64,000 nt of DNA, from the NCBI GenBank assembly GCA_000023405.1, contig CP001643.1, forward strand, positions 930,001-994,000, read 5' to 3'. Each line of letters begins with the position of its first letter. The stretch's first letter is position 1. The notes beneath the pieces were generated by a model. The model searched no databases, had not been told where the DNA came from, and saw only the letters and a program-made list of their open reading frames with translations. Source of the DNA: Brachybacterium faecium DSM 4810. GTDB lineage: Bacteria > Actinomycetota > Actinomycetes > Actinomycetales > Dermabacteraceae. A program made the translations under genes and the position numbers. Shown one piece after another: positions 15,854 through 26,772 of this stretch.

Positions 15854-16987
15854 TCAGAGCTGCTCGGCCTCGATCCGTGCGAAGCGGATCTCCCGGGCCT
15901 CGACCTCCCAGATCACGCCGACGGCACCGCGGTCCAGCGCCTGGACCACGGAGTAGTCCAGCGGGCCGGGCTCGAACACGAGCGCCTCCTGCCAGGTCTG
16001 CCCCTCGTCGTGCGAGGAGCTCAGCGTGCCGCGGCGGCGCGCGAAGCGGTCCCAGGCGTTGCTGAACAGCAGCTCGCGCGCCCGGGGATCGTCCTGGCCG
16101 GCCTCCGGATGCCGCGCCGCCAGCTGCGCGTTGTTCCCCGGGTCCACGAACTGGGGATCGATCCCGCGATCCTCCCAGCTCTGCCCGCCATCGGCCGAGA
16201 CGGCGATCCGGCGGTGCCCGCCGCGGGCGTGATCGCGCGAGTTCAGCAGCACCCGGCCGTCGGAGAGCTCCACGATCGTGGTCTCGTCCATGTCCTCGCC
16301 GACCGGCTCGCCCCGCTGCCAGGTCTCGCCGTGGTCGTCGGAGAACAGCACGTAGGAGCGCACCACCTCGCCGTCGGCCGGACCCTCCCCGGCGCTCCCG
16401 CCGGGGCGGAACCAGCCGCAGTAGGGCTGCAGCAGGCGCCCGGCGTGCGGGCCGCGGCGCAGCGTGATGCCGGCGCCCGAGGTGGGGAAGGCGGTGCGGA
16501 TCAGCGCCGGGGGAGCGGCCACCGCGGTCACCGAGCGGAACTGCCAGCTGCGGCCGTCATCGTCCGAGACGCCGACGGCCGAGCCCATCACGTCGCGGTC
16601 CGCGTCGTCGGTGCCGGCCACCGCGTCCCACACCCCGCGATCCTTCGCATGGGTGTGGAAGACGAACAGCCGGCCCGTGGCGGGGTCGCGCAGGTAGCTG
16701 GGGTCGCAGAACCACTCGCGGCCCTCGCGGTCCGCGTCCCGCAGCTCCTCGAAGGGGCCCCAGGTGCGGCCCCCGTCGCGGGAGCGGCGCTGCACGAGCC
16801 CCGTCGGGTCGGGGACGTCCTGGCCGGTCTCGCGGCCGTCGAAGCCCGCCAGCAGGTGCCCGTCGCCGAGGTGGAGCAGTCCCACGATCCGGTACCGCGG
16901 CCAGGGTCCCTCCCCGGCCCGGGCCAGCACGGTGTGGGGCACGGGCGCCTCGGGGACCGGGCCGGGGGAGAAGCCGAGATCGATCAT
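15854..16987 (-). CDS. exo-alpha-sialidase without signal peptide (second of a tandem pair)
   Basis: 377 residues, six-bladed beta-propeller of the GH33 type. Five Asp-boxes are visible: SRDGGRTW, SDDDGRSW, SDDHGETW, SADGGQSW and SHDEGQTW. The first arginine-triad residue is in YRIVGLL, a variant of the usual FRIP. The nucleophile Tyr is in PLDYSVVQAL near the C-terminus. There is no signal peptide or anchor, so it is predicted cytoplasmic, suited to cleaving imported sialosides. The start overlaps the upstream sialidase stop by 4 bp (ATGA). Similar spacing of Asp-boxes in the two proteins suggests an old tandem duplication. Confidence 0.85.
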   Translation of the reverse strand: MIDLGFSPGPVPEAPVPHTVLARAGEGPWPRYRIVGLLHLGDGHLLAGFDGRETGQDVPDPTGLVQRRSRDGGRTWGPFEELRDADREGREWFCDPSYLRDPATGRLFVFHTHAKDRGVWDAVAGTDDADRDVMGSAVGVSDDDGRSWQFRSVTAVAAPPALIRTAFPTSGAGITLRRGPHAGRLLQPYCGWFRPGGSAGEGPADGEVVRSYVLFSDDHGETWQRGEPVGEDMDETTIVELSDGRVLLNSRDHARGGHRRIAVSADGGQSWEDRGIDPQFVDPGNNAQLAARHPEAGQDDPRARELLFSNAWDRFARRRGTLSSSHDEGQTWQEALVFEPGPLDYSVVQALDRGAVGVIWEVEAREIRFARIEAEQL

Positions 16988-18210
16988 CGCGACAGGATCC
17001 AGTCCATGTCCAGGCGCGCGATCAGGAGCGTCTCGTCCTCGCCCTCGTAGGCGAGGAGGAACTCGTCGCGGGCCACGGGGATGAGCACCGAGTACTGGCA
17101 CGGCCCGGGCGCGAACACGCGCTTGCGCTCCCAGGTCGCGCCGTCGTCGGTCGAGATCTCGACGGTGCCGTTCACGCGGTCGTCCGGCTCGTGGTCCGCA
17201 TGCGAGAACAGCAGCACCTGCGCCTTCGCGGAACCCTGCGGGGCCTCCGGGTAGGCGCGGGTGAGGTGCGCGTTGTTGCCCGGGTCCACGAGGTGCGGAT
17301 CGCGGTGCAGATCCTCCCAGGTCTCTCCGCCGTCGTGGCTCAGCGCCACCCAGCGCCGGCCCGTGCGCACGTGCTCGCGGGAGTTCAGCATCACGGTGCC
17401 GTCGGAGAGCTCGGCGACCTTGTTCTCGTCCATCTCGGTGCCCACCGGGGTGCCCATGGTCCACGTCTCGCCGTGGTCGTCGGAGTAGACGGAGTATGCG
17501 GAGACGTCCTCCTCGCCGCCCTCGCCCCGGAACCAGCCCGCGTACTGCTGGATCAGGCGGCCCCGGTGCTTCCCGTAGCGCAGCTGGATGCCCGCGCCGG
17601 AGGTGGCGAACATGGCGCGGCAGTCCTCCGGCTTGACCACCTCGGTGAGGGAGCGGTGCTCCCAGGTCTCGCCCGAGTCATGGCTGACGCTGAGGTTCGC
17701 GCTCTGGATGCGGCGGTCCGCGTCATCGTTGCCGTACTCGCTGTCCCACACGCCGGTGTCCTTCGAGAACACGCAGAACAGGAAGAGGGTGCCGGTCTCG
17801 GTGTCGACCACGTACGAGGGGTCGGAGTAGCCGAGCTTCTCGCCGGGCTCCTCGGATTCGAGGCCCGCTCGCACCACCGTCGGCTCCTCCCAGGTGCGCC
17901 CACCGTCGCGGGAGCGGCGCTGCCAGATCGAGTTCGGGGCGGGGGAGTCGCCGTGCACGGGGCGCTTGTCGAAGGCGGCCAGCAGATCGCCGTTCGGGGC
18001 GACCGCGAGGGCGGGGATGCGGAAGTTCGGCACCCCCCAGTCGCCGGGAGCGGCGAGCACCTGCTCCTCGTAGCTGCCCTGGCGGCGGCCGTTGTCCTTG
18101 ATCGGGGGCAGGGCGGCGGCCGGGCTCGCGGCCGCGACGGCACCGGCGCCGGCGGCGGTGAGGGCGGCGGCGGTGCCGAGCAGGCCGCGGCGGGTCAGGG
18201 ACGGTTCCAT
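16984..18210 (-). CDS. secreted exo-alpha-sialidase (Tat signal)
   Basis: 408 residues. The N-terminus LTRRGLLGTAAALTAAGAG followed by an Ala-rich stretch is a twin-arginine signal peptide, so it is probably exported folded. The GH33 propeller shows FRIPALAVAPNGDLLAAFD (first Arg of the triad) and five Asp-boxes: SRDGGRTW, SHDSGETW, SDDHGETW, SHDGGETW, STDDGATW. PCQYSVLIPV carries the nucleophile Tyr and LAYEGEDE its Glu partner. I chose the ATG at 18210, with AAGGAGAG 9 nt upstream; an ATG six codons earlier overlaps that site. No LPXTG or carbohydrate-binding domain is present. It would release sialic acid from host or food glycans for the importer encoded upstream. Confidence 0.9.
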   Translation of the reverse strand: MEPSLTRRGLLGTAAALTAAGAGAVAAASPAAALPPIKDNGRRQGSYEEQVLAAPGDWGVPNFRIPALAVAPNGDLLAAFDKRPVHGDSPAPNSIWQRRSRDGGRTWEEPTVVRAGLESEEPGEKLGYSDPSYVVDTETGTLFLFCVFSKDTGVWDSEYGNDDADRRIQSANLSVSHDSGETWEHRSLTEVVKPEDCRAMFATSGAGIQLRYGKHRGRLIQQYAGWFRGEGGEEDVSAYSVYSDDHGETWTMGTPVGTEMDENKVAELSDGTVMLNSREHVRTGRRWVALSHDGGETWEDLHRDPHLVDPGNNAHLTRAYPEAPQGSAKAQVLLFSHADHEPDDRVNGTVEISTDDGATWERKRVFAPGPCQYSVLIPVARDEFLLAYEGEDETLLIARLDMDWILSR

Positions 18211-18295
18211 CGAGGATCTCTCCTTCATCGGGGGTTTCCTTCGGGGCTCGCGCCGTGGCGGTCACGGTGCGAGGGCTGGGGTGCCGGCGCTGCGG

Positions 18296-18988
18296 TCAGG
18301 GGCGGGACGCGCTGGTGACGGCGTCGTGGAACCAGCGGGTGAGGCTGGTGGGGTGGGTGATCGCGGTGCCGACGACGACGGCGTGCGCGCCGGCGGCGCG
18401 GGCGGCGGCGGCCTGGGCGATGGAGTGGACCCGGCCCTCGGCGACCAGCACGCTGGTGGAGGGCAGGGCGCCGGCGAGCTCGCCGAGCAGCTCCAGGTCC
18501 GGGCCGTCGACCGCCGGCCGTGCGGCGGTGTAGCCGGAGAGCGTGGTGCCGATGATCTCGATGCCGAGATCGGCGGCGAGCAGCGCGGACTCGACGCTGT
18601 CGCAGTCGGCCATCAACGGGCCGTCGAAGCGCTCGCGCACGGCAGCGACGGTCTGGGCGAGGGTGCGCCCGTCGGGGCGGGGCCGCGTGGTGCCGTCCAG
18701 GGCGAGGATGTCCGCGCCGGCGTCCACGACGGCGCGGCAGTGCTCGAGCGTGGGGGTGATGAACACTCCCTCCGCACCGTCCTTCCAGATGCCGATCACG
18801 GGGACGTCGACCGCCTGCTTCACGGCGCGGATGTCCTCGAGCCCCTGCGCGCGCACGGCCGAGGCGCCGCCGGCCTGCACGGCGGCCGCGACCTGCGCCA
18901 TGGTGCGCGGGTCGCGCATGGGCTCCCCGGGGTAGGCCTGGCAGGAGACGATCAGGGTGCCCTCGAGGGCGGAGACCAGGGGATGCAC
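18296..18988 (-). CDS. nanE: N-acetylmannosamine-6-phosphate 2-epimerase
   Basis: 230-residue TIM barrel; converts ManNAc-6-P to GlcNAc-6-P. Visible are LIVSCQAYPGEPMRDP at the N-terminus, VIGIWKDGAEGVFITPT (catalytic Lys region), ADILALDGTTRPRPDG, MADCDSVESA (catalytic acid region), GTTLSGYTA and VLVAEGRVHS. The length is normal. It lies 11 bp after nanK. nagA and nagB, needed to continue to fructose-6-P, are not in the window. Confidence 0.93.
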   Translation of the reverse strand: MHPLVSALEGTLIVSCQAYPGEPMRDPRTMAQVAAAVQAGGASAVRAQGLEDIRAVKQAVDVPVIGIWKDGAEGVFITPTLEHCRAVVDAGADILALDGTTRPRPDGRTLAQTVAAVRERFDGPLMADCDSVESALLAADLGIEIIGTTLSGYTAARPAVDGPDLELLGELAGALPSTSVLVAEGRVHSIAQAAAARAAGAHAVVVGTAITHPTSLTRWFHDAVTSASRP

Positions 18989-18998
18989 GGCGGTCCTT

Positions 18999-19955
18999 TC
19001 AGCGGGACGGGGAGTGTGGGGCGGGGGAGGAGAGCTCCTCGAGGGCGCGGGCGGCGGCGCCCAGCAGCGCGGCGTGGGAGCCGGCGCTCGCCGGCAGCAC
19101 GGCGGTGTCGGCGACGACGTCCATCGCCTCCTGCGCGATGCCGCGCGTGACCGCCTCGAACCAGCCGGCGCCGGCCTCGGCCACCCCGCCGGTGAGCGCC
19201 ACGACCTCGGGATCCAGCACGTTCAGCAGCCCTCCGAGGACGCGGCCGGTGGCGTGGCCCGCCACGCGGTACGCCTCGCGGGCGGTCTCGTCCCCCGCCG
19301 CGGCGGCCGCGGCGAGGGCCCGGCCCTCCCGCAGCGAGGGATCGGCGCCGAGCCGGGCGGCGAGCTGCACGATGCCCGGCCCGGAGGCGAGGCCCTCGAG
19401 GTGGCCGCTGCGCCCGCACGGGCAGGGGATCCCCTCGGCCTCCGGCACCGGCAGGTGGCCCACGTGACCGGCCGCCCCGTGGGCGCCGACGACGGCGTGG
19501 CCGCCGAGCACGTGGCAGCCGCCGATGCCGGTGCCCACCGCGACCAGCAGCAGGGAGGAGCGCCCGCGGCCCACACCGCAGCGGGCCTCGCCGAGGCCGT
19601 GGGCGTGCACGTCGTTCAGCACGCTGACGGGCACGCCGAACCGCTCCGCGAACGGGGTGAGCACGTCCGTGCCCGCCCAGCCGGTCAGCGAGGAGGTGGC
19701 GTGGGTGACGCGGCCGCGGCCGCTGTCGATCACCCCGGCCGAGGAGAGCCCCACGGCCCGCACGGCGGTGCCGGCGGCCACCTGCGCGGCGAGGTCGAGG
19801 GCGGCGCCGAGGATCGCCGCGGGCCCCGAGGTCGCCGGGGTCGCGACCTCGGCGACGTGCTCGAGGCGGGGCGTCGAGCCGCCCTCGCCCTCGTGGACCA
19901 GGGCGGCGCGGATCTTCGTGCCCCCGAGGTCGAGGGCGAGGACGGGATCAGGCAT
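18999..19955 (-). CDS. nanK: ROK-family N-acetylmannosamine kinase
   Basis: 318 residues, ATP-dependent kinase expected to phosphorylate ManNAc. LALDLGGTKIRAAL is the N-terminal phosphate-binding motif and VGTGIGGCHVLGG the second one. The ROK zinc motif is present as PCPCGRSGHLEGLASG, in which the usual third Cys is His. VLNDVHAHGLGEA contains the catalytic Asp. It overlaps nanA by 8 bp and precedes nanE. ROK specificity is hard to read from sequence; the assignment rests on its position between nanA and nanE. Confidence 0.88.
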   Translation of the reverse strand: MPDPVLALDLGGTKIRAALVHEGEGGSTPRLEHVAEVATPATSGPAAILGAALDLAAQVAAGTAVRAVGLSSAGVIDSGRGRVTHATSSLTGWAGTDVLTPFAERFGVPVSVLNDVHAHGLGEARCGVGRGRSSLLLVAVGTGIGGCHVLGGHAVVGAHGAAGHVGHLPVPEAEGIPCPCGRSGHLEGLASGPGIVQLAARLGADPSLREGRALAAAAAAGDETAREAYRVAGHATGRVLGGLLNVLDPEVVALTGGVAEAGAGWFEAVTRGIAQEAMDVVADTAVLPASAGSHAALLGAAARALEELSSPAPHSPSR

Positions 19956-20901
19956 CCGTGCCGGCCCGTGCCCCGTCGAGCAGCCCGGTCGCGCCGAGGA
20001 TCTCGCGGATGCGGTCCACCGCCGCGCCCTCGATCGGCGTCATCGGGGAGGCCATGGTGTTGGTCTCGACGATGCCCAGCTCGCGCAGGGCCGTCTTGAA
20101 GGCGCCCACCCCGGCGGCGGGACCCACCTTGTCGGTGGGCTGGAAGACGATCTCGAACAGCTGGGCGAGACGGTCCTGCTCGGCGCGCACCTGCTCCCAG
20201 TCTCCGGCCTGCGCCGCGCGGTGCATGCGCACGTACCCGGAGGGGTCCACGTTGCCGAGCCCGGGCACGGAGCCGTCGGCCCCGGCGAGGTACGCGCCGT
20301 CCACGACGATCTCGTGGCCGGTCAGCAGCGTCAGCGGGGAGCCGGCGGCGCGGTTGGCTGCGGCGAGCCGGCGGAAGCCGACGTCGTCGCCGCTGGAGTC
20401 CTTGACCCCGGTGATCACGCCGTCCGCGCCCAGGCGCAGCAGCTGTGCGGCGGGCAGCTTGGCATGCACGCACACCGGGATGTCGTAGGCCCACAGCGGC
20501 CGGTCCGTCGCGGCGGCGACGGCCCGGAAATGGGTGTCGATCTCCTCCGGGCCGGTGATCGCGTAGAACGGGGCGGTGACCACGTAGCCGGCGAGGTCGA
20601 AGCGCTCGGCGGCGCGCACGTGCTGGATCACCCGGTCGGTCTGCATGTCGATGACCCCGGCGATCACCGGCACCTGACCGGCGACGGTGCCGGTGACGGC
20701 CTCGAGCACGGCCGCGCGGCGGGCGTCGTCCCAGAAGGCGACCTCGCCGGAGGAGCCGAGGGCGAAGATCCCGTCGACGCCGCCGTCCAGGAGATGGCCG
20801 ATGAGCCGCTCGAGCGAGGGCAGGTCGACCTCGCCGTCGGCGGTCAGCGGGGTCAGCAGCGGGGGGACCACGCCGGTCAGCGGGGCGGAGGGGGTGCTCA
20901 T
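19948..20901 (-). CDS. nanA: N-acetylneuraminate lyase (DHDPS family)
   Basis: 317 residues, class I aldolase splitting sialic acid to ManNAc and pyruvate. It has the pyruvate-binding GSSGE motif (FALGSSGEVAFW), the catalytic Tyr region WAYDIPVCVHAKL and the Schiff-base Lys in ITGVKDSSGDD. The start at 20901 follows CCAAGGAGCATCCCCACC; the 20-residue upstream extension lacks family similarity. The DHDPS family includes many aldolases, and this protein resembles the actinobacterial nanA type more by context (nanK, nanE, sialidases) than by any decisive residue. Confidence 0.85.
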   Translation of the reverse strand: MSTPSAPLTGVVPPLLTPLTADGEVDLPSLERLIGHLLDGGVDGIFALGSSGEVAFWDDARRAAVLEAVTGTVAGQVPVIAGVIDMQTDRVIQHVRAAERFDLAGYVVTAPFYAITGPEEIDTHFRAVAAATDRPLWAYDIPVCVHAKLPAAQLLRLGADGVITGVKDSSGDDVGFRRLAAANRAAGSPLTLLTGHEIVVDGAYLAGADGSVPGLGNVDPSGYVRMHRAAQAGDWEQVRAEQDRLAQLFEIVFQPTDKVGPAAGVGAFKTALRELGIVETNTMASPMTPIEGAAVDRIREILGATGLLDGARAGTDA

Positions 20902-20957
20902 GGTGGGGATGCTCCTTGGAGAGTCGGTGGGTGGCGGGGTGCGCCGGCGCGGCGGGG

Positions 20958-21748
20958 TCACAGCAGTGACGGCGCCGCGGCCAGCAGGGTGCGGGTGTAT
21001 TCGTCCTCGGCCTCGGTGAAGATCTGCGCGGCGGAGCCGTGCTCGACGACCTTCCCGTGGTTCATGACGATGATCGAGTCGGAGATGAAGCGGACGGTGC
21101 TGATGTCGTGCGAGATGAACACCAGCCCCAGCCCCAGCTCCCGTTTGAGGTCCGTGAGCAGGTTGAGCACCTGCGCGCGGACGGAGACGTCCAGGGCGCT
21201 GGTGGGCTCGTCGGCGACGATGATCTCGGGTTCCAGGGCCAGGGCTCGGGCGATCGCGACGCGCTGGCGCTGCCCGCCGGAGAGCTGGCGGGGCAGCACC
21301 CCGATCGCGGACTGCGGCAGCCCCACCAGGTGCAGGAGGTCCTTCACCCGGGCCAGGCGCTCCCGCTCGGTGCCGATGTCGTGGACGCGCAGCGGGTCCA
21401 GGAGCGTCTCCCGCACCGCCAGGCGCGGGTTCAGCGCCGTGGAGGGGTCCTGGAAGACGACCGAGACCTTCCGGCCCAGCGTCTTGCGGGCGCTGCGGCC
21501 ACGCCGCAGCGGCTGCCCGTCGAAGACGACATCACCGCTGGTGACGGGCTGCAGGCCGGTCATCACGCGGGCCAGGGTGGACTTCCCCGAGCCGGATTCG
21601 CCGACCACCCCGAGCACCTCCCCGCGGCGCACGGAGACGCTCACGCCGTCGACGGCGCGGATGGTGTCCGGGTGCAGGAGGCCGCCGCTGCGCAGGCGGT
21701 GGACGACGTGCACGTCCCGCAGCTCGATCGTCGGCGTGGAACGGTCGG

Positions 21749-21752
<4 letters not shown>
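20958..21752 (-). CDS. ABC transporter ATP-binding protein, Dpp/OppF type (sialic acid importer)
   Basis: 264 residues, one nucleotide-binding domain. Walker A GESGSGKST, signature LSGGQRQRVAIARAL and Walker B IIVADEPTSALD are intact, followed by the switch His in FISHDIS. It pairs with the ATPase half of the fused protein encoded directly upstream, with which it overlaps by 4 bp. The importer belongs to the peptide/nickel (Dpp) class. Its operon with nanA, nanK, nanE and sialidases points to sialic acid or sialosides as cargo. Confidence 0.9.
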
Positions 21753-23770
<2,018 letters not shown>

Positions 23771-23771
23771 G

Positions 23772-24737
23772 TCAGATGCTCCTGATCCGGGGGTTGACGA
23801 CGACGTACAGCAGGTCCACGGCGATGTTCACGACGATGAAGGCGATCGCGACCACGAGGGTCACGCCCTGCACCAGGAACACGTCGTTGCGCGTGACGCC
23901 GTCGAGGATGAGCTGGCCCATGGCCTGGATGTTGAAGATGATCTCGATGATCACCGCACCGCCCATGAGGTAGCCCACCCGCAGGCCGAGCACCGTGATT
24001 GGGGTGATCAGGGCGTTGCGCAGCACGTTGCGGCTGACGACCACGGGGTAGGGGATCCCCGCGCCGACGGCGGTGCGCACGTAGTCGCGGTCGAGCTCCT
24101 CGACCATCGCGGTGCGGACCACCCGGGTCAGGGAGCCCGCCACCGGCACCCCGAGCGCGAGCGCCGGCAGGGCGACGTTGCGCAGGTAGGTGGCCGGGTC
24201 GTCGAAGAACCCGACCCAGCGGGTGATGAGGGCGGGGAACATCCCCCAGCCGCCGGGGATCTCGCCGAGCCACTGGATCATGAGGATCGCCAGCCAGAAC
24301 GACGGGGTGGCGAGCGCGGCGATGGTGAGCACGCGGATCACCTGGTCGACCCAGCGGTCGCGGAACAGGGCGGCGAGCACGCCGAGGATCGCGGAGAGCA
24401 CGATCGCGATCGCGAGGCCGAGGAAGGTGAGCTGCAGGGTGATCGGGAAGGCGTGGGCGACCATCTCGGTCACCGGCACGTTGCCGCTGCTGGTGCCGAG
24501 GTCGCCGCGGACCATGCCGGCGAGGAAGGTGAAGTAGCGCAGCCAGATCGGGTCGTTCAGACCGTTGGCCTCGCGGTAGTTCTCCAGCGCCTCCTGCGAG
24601 GCGGACTCGCCGAGGGCGAGCCGGGCGGGATCCGCGGGTGAGAACGACATGATGACGAACACCAGCAGCGTGACGCCGAGGATCATCAGCGGCAGTGCGA
24701 GCAGTCGTCGCCCGATCAGTCGGACGAGTTGGGACAC
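23772..24737 (-). CDS. ABC transporter permease, DppB type (sialic acid importer)
   Basis: 321 residues with about six membrane spans. The N-terminal LIGRRLLALPLMILGVTLLV is the usual first span. The EAA loop appears as DRDYVRTAVGAGIPYPVVV, followed by GGAVIIEIIFNIQAMGQLI. It forms the membrane channel with the permease half of the fused protein downstream. A stable hairpin lies between this gene and the binding-protein gene upstream. Confidence 0.92.
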   Translation of the reverse strand: MSQLVRLIGRRLLALPLMILGVTLLVFVIMSFSPADPARLALGESASQEALENYREANGLNDPIWLRYFTFLAGMVRGDLGTSSGNVPVTEMVAHAFPITLQLTFLGLAIAIVLSAILGVLAALFRDRWVDQVIRVLTIAALATPSFWLAILMIQWLGEIPGGWGMFPALITRWVGFFDDPATYLRNVALPALALGVPVAGSLTRVVRTAMVEELDRDYVRTAVGAGIPYPVVVSRNVLRNALITPITVLGLRVGYLMGGAVIIEIIFNIQAMGQLILDGVTRNDVFLVQGVTLVVAIAFIVVNIAVDLLYVVVNPRIRSI

Positions 24738-24782
24738 GAGGTCCTCCGTGACGTGACGGTGGGGTGGGACAGAGGTGGGCGC

Positions 24783-24809
24783 CGGGGCCGGCGGCGATGG
24801 CCGGCCCCG
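24783..24809. other. intercistronic hairpin between binding-protein and permease genes
   Basis: A perfect 10-bp stem (24783-24792 with 24800-24809) with a 7-nt loop, 11 bp after the binding-protein stop. Such hairpins often stabilise the upstream mRNA or partly terminate, giving an excess of binding protein. Confidence 0.55.
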
Positions 24810-24819
24810 ACGCGGCGGC

Positions 24820-26463
24820 TCAGGCGGACTCGGTGGTGCCGACGTCGACGAAGCTGAGCCCGGTCAGCGAGATCGGCTGGAAGTCCACGAGCGTGGTGGA
24901 ATCCCAGGCGGTCGGCGCATTGCGGTGGAACAGCGGGTACAGCGGCACCTCGTCGGAGAGCAGGTCGAACAGCTGCCCCCACGTCTCCTCCTGCTCGGCG
25001 GGGTCGATCGCCTCCAGGCCCTGCTCGAGCAGGGACTGCACCTCGTCGTAGGAGGGCTGGCCCTTCCAGTGCATGCGGCCCTCGGTCCAGACGTCGCCGC
25101 CGTACCACCAGCGCATCAGCAGATCGGGGTCGTTGCCGAACACCGACGGGTCGCCGGGGGCGATCACGACGTCGTAGGCCTCGGGGTTGCCGTCGATCGT
25201 CGTGTAGACGTCGGCGGACTGCTTCTGCTCGAACTTCACCTCGACGCCCGCGGCGCCCAGGGACTCCTGGATGATCGGGGTGCACTGGGCGACCCAGTCG
25301 TGATCCGTGCACAGCATCCGGAAGGAGGTCAGGCCCGTCTCCTCGAAGAGGCTCTTGGCCTTCTCGACGTCCAGCGAGTAGACGGTCGAGGCCTCCTTGT
25401 AGTTCGGATGCTCCTTCTGCACGAAGCAGCTGGCCGGCTCCGCCTGCCCCGCCAGGCCCGTCTCGATGACCTTGTCCATGTCGATCGCGTAGAGGAACGC
25501 CTGGCGGTTCTTCAGATCGTGGAAGGGGTTGTCCTCGCTGTTGTTGAACATCGCGAACAGCAGGCCGAACCCGCCCACGGACTCGACGCTGCCGGTGGCC
25601 TCCAGCTGGTCGATCGAGAGGTAGGGGACCGAGTCGATGGCCTGCACCGTCTGGGACTGCAGGGCGTTGGTGCGGGTCGAGGGATCCGGGATCACCTGCC
25701 AGCTCATCGTCGCGGCCTGCGCGGGCATCGGGCCGGTGTACTCCTCGTGGCGCTCGAACTCGACGATCTTCGAGGAGGCGGAGTTGTCCGTCATCCGCCA
25801 CGGCCCGGAGCCCACCGGGTTCGAGTCGAAGGCGTCCGGATCCTCCTCCACGGCGGCCTTGGGCACGATCTTCACCGTGGACAGCCGCTCGGCGAACACG
25901 CCGGTGGGGTGCTTGAGGGTGAAGGTGACCGTGGTGTCGTCCTTCTTCTCGACGGAGTCGATGAAGGGGATGAACTGCGAGTACAGCGAGGCGTTGTCCG
26001 GGTCCTGGACCCGCTCGAAGGAGAACACGACGTCGTCGGCGGTCACCGGGGAGCCGTCGTGGAAGACCGCGCCCTCGCGCAGCGTGACGTCGACGCTGTC
26101 GCTCTCGCCGGAGGGCAGCTCGGCGGCCAGCGCCGCATAGGCCTCGCGGGTCACGGGGTGCAGCTCGGTGAGGCCCTCGAGGGTGTGCCAGTTGACGGCG
26201 ACCGTCAGCGCGGCGGAGGTGGTCATCGGGTCGTAGCCGTTGGTGCCCAGCTCGTAGCTGATCGCGGCGCTGATGTGGCCGTCCGGGTTCGCCTCGCCGG
26301 CGGGCTCGCCGCCGCCGTCCGAACCGCCGGCACCGCCTGCGGAGCCGTTGTCGCGGGGCGCGCAGGCGCCGATCCCGGCGACGATCCCTGCGGCGCCCGC
26401 GAGGGCTGCCGTGCCGCGGAGGAAGCCGCGCCTGCCGAGCCGACCGGTGGAGTGTGTGATCAC
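24820..26463 (-). CDS. ABC transporter substrate-binding lipoprotein, family 5 (putative sialic acid binding)
   Basis: 547 residues, cluster C / family 5 extracytoplasmic binding protein. The N-terminus has twin arginines (LGRRGFLRGTAAL) and a lipobox (GIGAC, Cys at about residue 34), so it is a Tat-exported lipoprotein on the outer face of the membrane. A Gly/Ser-rich linker follows (NGSAGGAGGSDGGGEPAG). The mature domain contains VTREAYAALAAELPSGESDS, VTFTLKHPTGVFAERL and FDSNPVGSGPW. It is the first gene of the ~10.6-kb nan operon and is divergent from the GntR regulator. Peptides are the default ligand of this family; sialic acid is inferred from context, as for SatA-type importers. Confidence 0.87.
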   Translation of the reverse strand: MITHSTGRLGRRGFLRGTAALAGAAGIVAGIGACAPRDNGSAGGAGGSDGGGEPAGEANPDGHISAAISYELGTNGYDPMTTSAALTVAVNWHTLEGLTELHPVTREAYAALAAELPSGESDSVDVTLREGAVFHDGSPVTADDVVFSFERVQDPDNASLYSQFIPFIDSVEKKDDTTVTFTLKHPTGVFAERLSTVKIVPKAAVEEDPDAFDSNPVGSGPWRMTDNSASSKIVEFERHEEYTGPMPAQAATMSWQVIPDPSTRTNALQSQTVQAIDSVPYLSIDQLEATGSVESVGGFGLLFAMFNNSEDNPFHDLKNRQAFLYAIDMDKVIETGLAGQAEPASCFVQKEHPNYKEASTVYSLDVEKAKSLFEETGLTSFRMLCTDHDWVAQCTPIIQESLGAAGVEVKFEQKQSADVYTTIDGNPEAYDVVIAPGDPSVFGNDPDLLMRWWYGGDVWTEGRMHWKGQPSYDEVQSLLEQGLEAIDPAEQEETWGQLFDLLSDEVPLYPLFHRNAPTAWDSTTLVDFQPISLTGLSFVDVGTTESA

Positions 26464-26772
26464 CGTTGATCCATCCCTTCTCTGGGTGGTCCCGGCCTCT
26501 GTGGCGCCGGGGTCGTGGGGAGCCCGTCCTCGCGGCCCGGCGGGAGATCCGCCACGGCGCGAAGATCAGACGTATGATGTCTTATGGCTGGGGAGAGTAC
26601 ATCACGGATCGGGTGACCGCCACCACCGGCGGCCGCAGGTCGTGATCGATCGGCGACCTGGCGGCAGCTGCCGCGCAGGGCACGGGACTCCCCGGACCGC
26701 CCCCGGCACGGAGGGCGGTCACGGCAGAATGGGAGGGCCGCAGGTCGCGGCCCAAGCCCGGGAGGAGGGCGC
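26464..26772. other. divergent control region between the nan operon and its regulator
   Basis: 309 bp with no gene. It contains the candidate AGAC-N7-GTCT operator (26568-26582) and the ribosome binding site of the regulator. Nothing else recognisable was seen. Confidence 0.55.
26568..26582. promoter_or_regulatory. candidate operator of the GntR/FCD regulator
   Basis: AGAC-gtatgat-GTCT, an inverted repeat in the only AT-rich patch of the divergent region, 105 bp upstream of the first nan gene. Assignment to the adjacent regulator is inferred. Confidence 0.4.

Noticed and set aside
15854-17464. A longer start for the second sialidase
   Set aside because: The extra 159 codons lie inside the first sialidase gene in another frame and show no signal peptide or family similarity.
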